Shown: positions 1 through 7,970 of the stretch, piece by piece
Position numbering within the stretch: position 1 is the first letter of the stretch
How the letters are laid out: each line of letters opens with the position of its first letter
From: Candidatus Pacearchaeota archaeon
GTDB lineage: Archaea; Nanobdellota; Nanobdellia; Pacearchaeales; GW2011-AR1
Assembly: GCA_018303995.1 (NCBI GenBank)
Contig: JAGVXB010000029.1
Span: 1 to 39,191 of the forward strand
Length of the DNA stretch: 39,191 bases
Direction: 5' to 3'
Position numbers and translations under genes: made by a program
The notes under the pieces: model-generated
The model's database searches: none
Told to the model about the DNA's origin: nothing
What the model saw: only the letters and a program-made list of their open reading frames with translations

Positions 1-507
1 CGGATGTTTTAGACCCAATAATTGTGGTTGCGACTTGGACCGCTGGGATTACCGCGGCGACTGGCACCAGTCTTGCCCGGTCCTTATTCGTAACACTATC
101 TACATGTCACAAAAGATTTTCAATTATAGAAAATCACTCTGGCTCGCTCTGTCATACTTTCGTACATTGCAGAAAATACTCGACTGCTGCACCCCGTAGG
201 GCTGGGAGTAGTGTCTCAGACTCCCTCTCCGGGCCCCTTCGCTAAAAGCCCGTATGGATCATCGGCTTGGTGGGCCTTTACCCCGCCAACAACCTAATCC
301 ACCGCAGACCCAGTCTATTGCAAATTTTGAGCGCCAACACATTCCAGTAGTCGGCGCCTATCCATTCTTAATCTCAGTTTCCCGAGGGTATCATGGGCAA
401 TAGGGCAGGTTATCTACGTGTTACTGAGCAGTTCGCCTCCTTTCGGAAGACTTGCATGTCTAAGTCAAACCAGATAGCCGCAACCGCCAGCGGGATCAAC
501 TGGATTT
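1..507 (-). rRNA. 16S rRNA, 5' portion (truncated by window start)
   Basis: Reverse complement begins AATCCAGTTGATCCCGCTGG (archaeal SSU 5' end) and contains GTGCCAGTCGCCGCGGTAA (530 loop) at 49-67; no protein-like content. Confidence 0.97.
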
Positions 508-608
508 TTATGTAAATTTTTTTAAGAATTACACTAAATCAGATTGATCTCCTATGCATCTGGCAAGATTGCATTTATGATTATTACTTGTCTTTCTTAA
601 CCCTAAAA

Positions 609-775
609 ACTTTGAGTAGTTTTTTGGGCACTCAAAGTGTTCTATCAAGATACACTTTGATGTTAGAAAGTTAATTCGCACTCGCTCCAAAAAATAAAGA
701 ATATTTTTTGAGTCAAAAAATACTATTATAGTTTCTTTGACTCCTAGAACCTTCTTTTCTAAAGAAAGTTGTAGG
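609..775 (-). ncRNA. Structured 5' leader region of the 16S transcript (several hairpins)
   Basis: Perfect inverted repeats 609-617/630-638 and 632-640/652-660 (mutually exclusive), 710-717/736-743, and a 743-775 stem with two mismatches, all between the putative promoter and the 16S 5' end. Confidence 0.5.
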
Positions 776-837
776 AAAATAGTAAGACACTCACAACGTG
801 TTCCATCGTAATATTTAATCTGCTTAAAGATAGTATT

Positions 838-867
838 TAAACATTACGTCCTAATCAGTAATGTTTA
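838..867. promoter_or_regulatory. Perfect 10-bp inverted repeat overlapping a candidate 16S promoter
   Basis: TAAACATTAC-N10-GTAATGTTTA; the minus strand reads GTAATGTTTAAATACT, resembling an archaeal BRE/TATA region. Confidence 0.4.
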
Positions 868-940
868 TTTTTGAAAGTTCAGACGGCATTTTAATGTTTT
901 AGGTTTCATGAATTAAATAAGAACCTCTTTACTAATTAAA

Positions 941-1264
941 CTAAATAGGATATCCCAAATCTGAAGCAGCCTTTTCTAAATCTCTCTCAGAAGTGGCTTG
1001 AGACAATTTCATTCCTTCAACAATATCTACAAGTCTTGACTTAGGTATCCAATATTTCGTATCACTATCTCTTGCCGGTTTAACTTCAAGTTTGTCAAGA
1101 TCAACATAAAATAATTTTCCCTTTACATATTCCCTTATTTTATTACCGAACGAAAGAGAACTAGCTTTAGGCACGCCCAAATGCCTTAACATATCTGCTA
1201 ACTGATTAGGAGTATAAACTATTTCCCCAATTCTTGCTGCAATTTGATTTTCTATGCTTACCAT
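941..1264 (-). CDS. Hypothetical protein (107 aa)
   Basis: ORF in a long non-overlapped interval; soluble, charged composition. Confidence 0.65.
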   Translation of the reverse strand: MVSIENQIAARIGEIVYTPNQLADMLRHLGVPKASSLSFGNKIREYVKGKLFYVDLDKLEVKPARDSDTKYWIPKSRLVDIVEGMKLSQATSERDLEKAASDLGYPI

Positions 1265-1312
1265 ATTTCAACCTTAAATAACTCCTTTTTAAAGGTTTCG
1301 CGAAATAGAAAA

Positions 1313-2104
1313 TTAAATAATTTCAATAGTCTTGACAGGTTCAAATTCGCGAGCAAGCATTTCACAAGTAGGATTGTAAATTAAAGAATCATAAGTTATT
1401 TCAGGAGATATTGGATTAAACTCTTTAGTCGGAATTTCATAAATTTCAATTTTTGTATTCTTCAAAACGCTTGATTTAGTTCCTCTTATACTCAAATAAG
1501 AATCCTTCAACGAGATATAATAACTTAATTTTTCACCAGATTTAACTTCTATTGGTTGTTGATTATATCCATACCAAGAAGATCCATAACCATAATAATT
1601 TTGAGGATAAATTTCATTAGTGATCCCAATACTAGGTTCATAATATCTTTGAGGCACGGGTTGATTTAAACCATCTAAAGAATTGTTAAAAATAGGTTCA
1701 TAGATTGTGTAGGTTGGCCACAATGCCAAAACCCAATTATTACCTCCAAATCCCAAATTAGTAGAAGTAGCCGTCAAATCAGCACATGCAATAAGACGAG
1801 GAATCTCAACAACACGAGACAAAACCCCTTTATTTTCAAAGGTCATTTTTCCAAGAATAGTAGAAACATATTGAATATTTTGTTCAGACATATTAGATAA
1901 ACTACCATTTCCAACTGCTTGCAAACCTCCAAAATTTTGCATTACGGGATATGATTGAGAAAGCGTAACATAAACTTCCGAAGTCGGAATACTCTCTTTC
2001 AACTCCAAACTATACTCATAATCTTGAACGTTGTAAAAAATTACAGTACCAAAACCAACAAGTAATGCAATAATTAAAACACCAATAAGAATTATATTTT
2101 TCAT
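1313..2104 (-). CDS. Hypothetical membrane-anchored protein with N-terminal TM helix and GY-rich segment
   Basis: N-terminus MKNIILIGVLIIALLVGFGTVIFY; extracytoplasmic-like body with NYYGYGSSWYGYNQQP. Confidence 0.75.
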   Translation of the reverse strand: MKNIILIGVLIIALLVGFGTVIFYNVQDYEYSLELKESIPTSEVYVTLSQSYPVMQNFGGLQAVGNGSLSNMSEQNIQYVSTILGKMTFENKGVLSRVVEIPRLIACADLTATSTNLGFGGNNWVLALWPTYTIYEPIFNNSLDGLNQPVPQRYYEPSIGITNEIYPQNYYGYGSSWYGYNQQPIEVKSGEKLSYYISLKDSYLSIRGTKSSVLKNTKIEIYEIPTKEFNPISPEITYDSLIYNPTCEMLAREFEPVKTIEII

Positions 2105-2106
2105 GA

Positions 2107-2379
2107 CTACTTCCTCGAGTCAGCACCAAATATCTTTGAGAAATACCATCCAACTAACATAAATAATATAGCAGAAATAACAAGAACAATCAAAATACCA
2201 CCCTTGCTCAAATCATACACATCTATAAAAAATCCTGCCGTGAAAACATACAAAGAAATAGAAATCAAATAAAATATTGGATAAAATTTTCTATGTGTTG
2301 CAAATATAACTATTGCAATTATCAATGAAACTATAAAAACGCTCCAACCCAAGAAAGGATACCATTCACCGTAAGCCAT
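2107..2379 (-). CDS. Small membrane protein (90 aa, about 3 TM)
   Basis: Hydrophobic segments; 2 nt from the next gene. Confidence 0.65.
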   Translation of the reverse strand: MAYGEWYPFLGWSVFIVSLIIAIVIFATHRKFYPIFYLISISLYVFTAGFFIDVYDLSKGGILIVLVISAILFMLVGWYFSKIFGADSRK

Positions 2380-2555
2380 TATATGTCCGACCCCCTCATA
2401 AATTCTGCAATCACATATGAAACAACAACAGAAACAACCAATAAAATAAGTTTCACACTATTAGGGAACTGTGCAATATACTCTTTTGCAAAATACCAAA
2501 CTGAAGCAAACACAAAAATAACGCCTACAATATAAAACAAATACTGTATCTTCAT
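2379..2555 (-). CDS. Small membrane protein (58 aa, not in ORF track)
   Basis: My translation: MKIQYLFYIVGVIFVFASVWYFAKEYIAQFPNSVKLILLVVSVVVSYVIAEFMRGSDI*; its TAA overlaps the next ATG (TAATG). Confidence 0.65.
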   Translation of the reverse strand: MKIQYLFYIVGVIFVFASVWYFAKEYIAQFPNSVKLILLVVSVVVSYVIAEFMRGSDI

Positions 2556-2577
2556 AGGTCCTAAAGGTTTTTGCTCT

Positions 2578-2787
2578 TTATGAAAATAGCCTTACAAGCC
2601 CTAAGATAATCATCGCCACAATTGCAATTGGAATTAACCCTAACAATCTCCACACACCACCTCCATAGCCACTAATCATATAAAATAACGAATAAAAAGA
2701 TAGCGGTCCAAATATTAACAAACCTATAATTGAAAGCACGACCCACAACCACTTCAAAGAACTCCTTTCTTCAGCCATCCAAAACAT
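2578..2787 (-). CDS. Small membrane protein (69 aa, 2 TM)
   Basis: Hydrophobic ORF, co-oriented with the downstream cluster. Confidence 0.6.
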   Translation of the reverse strand: MFWMAEERSSLKWLWVVLSIIGLLIFGPLSFYSLFYMISGYGGGVWRLLGLIPIAIVAMIILGLVRLFS

Positions 2788-2867
2788 AAGTTAATCCCAT
2801 ATATAAAATTAATCTAAATCTCAAATAATCTTAAGGTTTAAAAAGCATATTCTTTTATCATCACTCC

Positions 2868-3101
2868 ATGAATTTTGAAATGCGAGGAAAGTATAGGGAT
2901 GCACTAAAAGTCTACAGAGAAGTCAAAGCAGCTACAGATCATTTAGAAAGCGATCATTTTCATACATCTCCAGAAGAGGATAGAATAAAAATTTTAGCCC
3001 AATACTCTTCCAAGTTCCATGTTTGGAGGGGCCAAATTCCAGAAGAATTACATCCAAGATTTCATTGTCTCAACAGATTGCAGATGTATGTTAGCGATTA
3101 A
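2868..3101 (+). CDS. Hypothetical protein (77 aa)
   Basis: Non-overlapped ORF; short intergenic spaces. Confidence 0.55.
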   Translation: MNFEMRGKYRDALKVYREVKAATDHLESDHFHTSPEEDRIKILAQYSSKFHVWRGQIPEELHPRFHCLNRLQMYVSD

Positions 3102-3137
3102 TTTAACTCATTAAGATAAATTTAAAAGCAGATATTT

Positions 3138-3866
3138 TTGACAGTTACTATGGATTTAGAAGATAGATTACAATCTTTAATGAAATTAGTAGACTCAAAG
3201 ACTGCAGACTATTTTATGTTTGACACTTCAGAACTTGGAAGATATTTTTTAGGGGGCTATCAACTTAATTTAGATTTTTTTCTATCTCATCCAGATTCAG
3301 AAAAAACACATTTTAGTATAAGAACTGCATTGGATAACGCCCAAGTATGTTTTGAATTTTTAAGAAACCGCAAAAATACAATAGCTCCTCCTGCAGTAAT
3401 CGGAGAATCACAAGGAAAAATAATTGCCTTAAAGCGTTTTGCCAATCAATATGAACTCCTAGATAAATTAATTAAAAAAGAAGAACAAATAATAGATTTA
3501 TTAACTTCAAGAATAGAAAAAGTTCCTAGCCCGAATGTATTGCATTCATACAAAGGTTTTGTTATAGATGCCGCTAGACAAGGGGATGGAAATTTAGTCG
3601 ATGAAACAATAGTTGCCGAAGCAATGTACAAAGCATTTCTAAATGAACAACGCATAGCCATTGTAACCAAAGATAGGAGGTTTAAAGATATTCTCATAAA
3701 AACTCAAAATTCACTTGCCCTCTATGGTAAAGAATGTAGGGATTTATTAGACTTTTTACAAAGAGGAAATTTATCCATAATTTTAGGAGAAAGATATAAG
3801 GGTTTTTATGTGGATTACAACTCAAGAGAGTTCAACCCATCATATATGCAAGTAAAGCCATCCTGA
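3138..3866 (+). CDS. Hypothetical protein, possible PIN-like nuclease fold
   Basis: FDTSELGRY near the N-terminus and VDETIVAEAMYKAFLNEQRIAIVTKDRRFKDI resemble PIN acidic motifs; a weak family call. Confidence 0.6.
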   Translation: MTVTMDLEDRLQSLMKLVDSKTADYFMFDTSELGRYFLGGYQLNLDFFLSHPDSEKTHFSIRTALDNAQVCFEFLRNRKNTIAPPAVIGESQGKIIALKRFANQYELLDKLIKKEEQIIDLLTSRIEKVPSPNVLHSYKGFVIDAARQGDGNLVDETIVAEAMYKAFLNEQRIAIVTKDRRFKDILIKTQNSLALYGKECRDLLDFLQRGNLSIILGERYKGFYVDYNSREFNPSYMQVKPS

Positions 3867-4749
3867 CATAAAGCCCATTTTCGGCTTGCCTAAAATAAGC
3901 CACACGAGAATCAGTTTGTTCAATTTCAATAGGCAGTTTAATCTCATCTATCTTCGGCAAAGGATGTAAAATTCTAGCAGTTGGCTTAATTAGATTAAAA
4001 TTATTTTCTCCAATAATATATTTCCCTCTAGCATTAGTATATTCATCTAAAGTAATTCTTTCTTTTTGAATGCGAGTCATATAAACAATATCTGCTAAAG
4101 GCAAAACCTCATCAAGATTTTTTTCTTCTCTAAACTCTACTCCATGCCTGAAAAGATATTCTTTGATGTCGTCTTTCATTTTCAAATGTTCAGGTGAGAG
4201 AAAGATAATTTCGTTTCCAGGAAATTTTCCTAACAAATAACACAAAGAGCGAGCCGTTCTACCAGAAGCCAAGTCTCCAACAATTGCAATCTTTAATCCA
4301 TCCAATCTTCCCATTTCTTTGTATATCGTATACAAATCCAATAATGCTTGAGTAGGGTGTTGTCCTTTTCCGTCTCCAGCATTAATAACTGGGACTCTGC
4401 TCAAAGTAGAAGCAAGTTTAGCCATCCCTTCATCATAATGTCTAATTACAATAGCATCTGTGTAAGCAGAAACAATCCTAACCGTGTCTTCCATAGTTTC
4501 GCCTTTAACTGCAGAAGAAAACTCTTTGGCATTTTCAGTAGTAATAACGCTTCCGCCAAGTTTTAACATAGCCGCTTCAAAACTCAAACGCGTTCTCGTA
4601 CTTGGCTCATAAAATAAAGTCGCAAGTACTTTTCCATTTAGCAGTTGTCCATAATTTTTATTTTTGCGAAATTCGTCCGCTTTGGAAAAAATATCAAAAA
4701 TAATCTCCTTATCAAGTTGCTGTGACTCTACAAAATGTGCAAGCACCAT
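3832..4749 (-). CDS. pyrB: Aspartate carbamoyltransferase catalytic subunit
   Basis: FYEPSTRTRLSFEAAMLKLGG, DGKGQHPTQALLDLYTI, HPLPKIDEI motifs; start at 4749 (MVLAHFVES) preferred over the longer ORF start at 4770. Confidence 0.95.
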   Translation of the reverse strand: MVLAHFVESQQLDKEIIFDIFSKADEFRKNKNYGQLLNGKVLATLFYEPSTRTRLSFEAAMLKLGGSVITTENAKEFSSAVKGETMEDTVRIVSAYTDAIVIRHYDEGMAKLASTLSRVPVINAGDGKGQHPTQALLDLYTIYKEMGRLDGLKIAIVGDLASGRTARSLCYLLGKFPGNEIIFLSPEHLKMKDDIKEYLFRHGVEFREEKNLDEVLPLADIVYMTRIQKERITLDEYTNARGKYIIGENNFNLIKPTARILHPLPKIDEIKLPIEIEQTDSRVAYFRQAENGLYVRMALLAYMMG

Positions 4750-4794
4750 CAAAATAATAAATGCAAACAAGGCTATAAAAAGATAGTTGTGATT

Positions 4795-5307
4795 TCAGGA
4801 CTGTAATAATCTCTCTACTAAATCTACAAATATTTGTTTTGCCCCACCACTAATTTCTATTTCACCATTTCTGCGCACATACATTCTTGCATATGGGTTT
4901 CTTGCTAGAGGGTCAAATCCATCAGGATAATGCAAAGCACTGAAATCAGCAACCCTGTAACCGCCCCTTTCAAATTCTTGGACAAGAGGTAGAACTTTAT
5001 CATCTACCCTGCCAAATCTTACAGTATGAAATCTTACAGGCCTAGAAAAAGCAACTACTGAACTTGCTCCCTTATACAATGGAAAAGCTTCTATTTTGTC
5101 AGGTTCCGGAGCACAATTTAACAAATAAGGAACTACAGAATATTCTCGTAATCTTTGCGCAAAATCTGGAATAGACGAATCCAAAGGCAAACCTTCTATA
5201 TCAGGATGTAATATCATAAAAGAAATTTCAGTATTTTGTGTTGGGATTGAAAAAAGAATTTTGCTTGGAAGATGAAAATCTGCATAATTTAAAACAGTAT
5301 CGGCCAT
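4795..5307 (-). CDS. Hypothetical protein (170 aa)
   Basis: Non-overlapped ORF between pyrB and rps2. Confidence 0.65.
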   Translation of the reverse strand: MADTVLNYADFHLPSKILFSIPTQNTEISFMILHPDIEGLPLDSSIPDFAQRLREYSVVPYLLNCAPEPDKIEAFPLYKGASSVVAFSRPVRFHTVRFGRVDDKVLPLVQEFERGGYRVADFSALHYPDGFDPLARNPYARMYVRRNGEIEISGGAKQIFVDLVERLLQS

Positions 5308-5360
5308 AAGAAACTCTTTAATTTTATATATATAAAGATTATAGCAATTAAATATCTATT

Positions 5361-6347
5361 TTACTTCGGAGGAATCAAATTTTCCCAGTCGTCAATAAAC
5401 TTGTCTATTGTTGGAAGGGCAACATCTAATTTTCGATGTTCAATATAAAGTTTAGCAAGTAAATACATAATCATTCCAAGACTCTTAGCCGATTTATTAT
5501 TTCCAGCTACAATCTGATCAATTCCGAAAGCATAATTATTACTATCGCAAATACTCATAACAGGAATACCTACGCGATTAGCATCCATCAATGCATTTTT
5601 GTCCAACCAAGGATCGCAAATAAATACTAACTTGCACTCAAAAAAATCGCTCAAATTTGTATTTGTAAGTATTCCAGCAGGATATTTCTTCATAAAAGAA
5701 CGAATGCCCAGAAGATCAGAGAACAATTTGACTGCTCTCCAGCCTGCCTCTCTTTTACAGACAATAATTATATCTTCAGGCGCAAATTTTGAAAGAAATG
5801 CTCCTGCCTCTCTCATCTTAGTATCAAGCATTGCCGTGTTGAATACTGCAAGACCATCAGCGCGTCTTTTGTAAATATACTTGCGCATGTTAGGAGTAAT
5901 GACTCTAGGACCTAGATGCATAGAAGCCTTCAGATAATCTTCAATTGGAACAAGAGTATTTGTCGGCTCAGATTTTTCACCAGTAACTTTTTCCTTAATA
6001 TCTATCTTTTCTATATCTTTGAATTTTCCTTCGATTGCCTTAAGCTTTGCCTTCATTGCTTCAGACATTTCTTTTTTAGGCTTAGCTTTCTTTTCAACTT
6101 CATCGGCTTGAGTTTCAGCAGAATCAGATTCTTTTTCTTCTTTTTTCTTAGTGGTTTTTTTCTTAGCTTTTCTTTCTTTCTCGCCGTCATCGTCATCAGC
6201 AACAGATTCAATTGCTTTCTCAATACCTTCAGCAGCGCTTTCAACAACGTGTTCAACAGCCTCGCCAATTTCCTCAACTACATGCTCGGCAGCATGAGCT
6301 ACTTTTTCAATAATAGATTCTTCTTTCTTCTTTGTGGTTTTTACCAT
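5361..6347 (-). CDS. rps2: 30S ribosomal protein uS2 with ~115-aa charged N-terminal extension
   Basis: C-terminal domain: LVPIEDYLKASMHLGPRVITPNMRKYIYKRRADGLAVFN, SICDSNNYAFGIDQIVAGNNKSAKSLGMIMYLLAK. Confidence 0.95.
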   Translation of the reverse strand: MVKTTKKKEESIIEKVAHAAEHVVEEIGEAVEHVVESAAEGIEKAIESVADDDDGEKERKAKKKTTKKKEEKESDSAETQADEVEKKAKPKKEMSEAMKAKLKAIEGKFKDIEKIDIKEKVTGEKSEPTNTLVPIEDYLKASMHLGPRVITPNMRKYIYKRRADGLAVFNTAMLDTKMREAGAFLSKFAPEDIIIVCKREAGWRAVKLFSDLLGIRSFMKKYPAGILTNTNLSDFFECKLVFICDPWLDKNALMDANRVGIPVMSICDSNNYAFGIDQIVAGNNKSAKSLGMIMYLLAKLYIEHRKLDVALPTIDKFIDDWENLIPPK

Positions 6348-6493
6348 AATATTATATAAACAGCGCAGGGGTTTAGTCCAAGTTGTTTCAGTTGGTACCT
6401 GCTAAGTTCTTATTCTTCCTTAATTTAGAGGGTTTTTAAATATGATGTTCACAGCTAATAACAATTTTAAAGTGCTCTAGCCTGTCTTGTTAC

Positions 6494-7033
6494 ATGCAAG
6501 ATACTAAAAGAAAAGTCTTATTGATATTTGGTCCAGGGGGTAGTGGAAAAACAAGCATTGCCAAGAGAATAGCAAAAAACAAGAAATGGATGCGCATAAC
6601 AGAGGATGAATTTTGGGCAAAAATTAAGAAAAATCATCCACCTGGAGAAGGTAGAACTCCCGAAGAACAAAAAATAGCGCAATATTTAGCTATAAAAAAG
6701 ATAATAAAAACTCTTTCAACAGGAAAGAATGTAGTATTTGAGTTTATAATATATGAAAATCCTCCTAAACCATTAATAGTTTATCTAAAAAATCTTAAAA
6801 AACAAGAAGCGGAAATATTTGTTAGAGCATTAAAACCTTCAATAAAATCAATACTCTCAAGGCATAAAATTAGAGGACGTCATGAAGATAAAAACCTAAA
6901 ATTGGCCATTTTTAACACAAAACTCCAATTTAAATGCTTGAATTCAAAATATATAAAGAAAGATTGGATAATTGATAATTCAAACGAGTCATTAGAAGAA
7001 ACTTACATTAAACATTTTAAGGCAATTATTTAA
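6494..7033 (+). CDS. P-loop NTPase / small kinase-like protein
   Basis: Walker A GPGGSGKTS near the N-terminus; kinase-like size (179 aa). Confidence 0.75.
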   Translation: MQDTKRKVLLIFGPGGSGKTSIAKRIAKNKKWMRITEDEFWAKIKKNHPPGEGRTPEEQKIAQYLAIKKIIKTLSTGKNVVFEFIIYENPPKPLIVYLKNLKKQEAEIFVRALKPSIKSILSRHKIRGRHEDKNLKLAIFNTKLQFKCLNSKYIKKDWIIDNSNESLEETYIKHFKAII

Positions 7034-7055
7034 GCAATGATTTGTTGCACATTAA

Positions 7056-7970
7056 ATGGAATTAAATGAACTTAAGATAATATTAAGCCATGAAGAAAAA
7101 TTTAAAGATATTAATAAATGGAAATTTAAAGAAATAACGCACGGCACCGTAAGCCGTCACAAGTATATAGTTTCAAGAAAAAAAGAAAAATATTTTATAA
7201 AACAAATTAAAGATAATGAACAGTTCATATTACTTGAACTGATTAAAATTAAATCTAATCTAATTCCAAGAATATTTTATCCAAACTTGCTAAAGAAAAA
7301 TGTATTGGTTCAACAATGTGTATCAGGCAAACACCTAAAGAGCAAAAAAGCCATAGATATTAAATTAGTCAGAGAGTTTGCCAAATTTCAGAATGGATTA
7401 AACAAAGAAGAAATAATAAACAAAATAAATAAATTTTCCGGATGTAATTCTACAGTAATTGATGAAAGCGACTTCTTTAGAAAAGGAATTTATTCTAATT
7501 TTGATTATGATAAAGATTTATTTATTTTGAAAAAATTTAAACTTCCAATAGTGGATAAGTTCATAAAACTATTAAATTATATAAGAAAAGATAAAGAGAA
7601 TATTATAGATGATTTTTGTAAAATGCCCTTTGCAAGGCAACATCACGATTTTAAAGAAGATAATATAATATGCAATCCTCAAAAATTAGTTGATTGGGGT
7701 TCGTCATATGGGCACGGACCATTTTTATTTGATTTAGCTCCATTCTTAGTAAACAACGAAAAGGCATTTAATGAATTTATAAAATACTCTGATATATGTA
7801 AAAAATATTCAAAGGAGCAGATTAAAAGATGGTTATACGTTGCTTTAGTTGCAAATTTTGTATCCTTATTAAGATACAGACTTAACATTGGAGGCTATTT
7901 TAAAAATAAAAAGCAATGCAAAAAGTTCTTAGAATATGAATATAAAACTTACAAGTTCCTTCTCAAATAA
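7056..7970 (+). CDS. Aminoglycoside/choline phosphotransferase-like kinase
   Basis: ARQHHDFKEDNIICNPQKLVDWGSSYGHGPFLFDLAPFL matches the HxDxxxxN ... DW catalytic layout of APH-family kinases. Confidence 0.7.
   Translation: MELNELKIILSHEEKFKDINKWKFKEITHGTVSRHKYIVSRKKEKYFIKQIKDNEQFILLELIKIKSNLIPRIFYPNLLKKNVLVQQCVSGKHLKSKKAIDIKLVREFAKFQNGLNKEEIINKINKFSGCNSTVIDESDFFRKGIYSNFDYDKDLFILKKFKLPIVDKFIKLLNYIRKDKENIIDDFCKMPFARQHHDFKEDNIICNPQKLVDWGSSYGHGPFLFDLAPFLVNNEKAFNEFIKYSDICKKYSKEQIKRWLYVALVANFVSLLRYRLNIGGYFKNKKQCKKFLEYEYKTYKFLLK

Noticed and set aside
24-245. 73-aa plus-strand ORF
   Set aside because: Lies antisense inside the 16S rRNA gene.
3446-3697. 83-aa minus-strand ORF
   Set aside because: Antisense to the 242-aa plus-strand gene; no independent support.
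4348-4566. 72-aa plus-strand ORF
   Set aside because: Antisense to pyrB coding sequence.
5916-6359. 147-aa Phe/Asn-rich plus-strand ORF (and 6053-6277 minus, 5599-5874 plus)
   Set aside because: Shadow frames of the charged uS2 extension and uS2 domain; F-rich composition is an antisense artefact of Lys codons.
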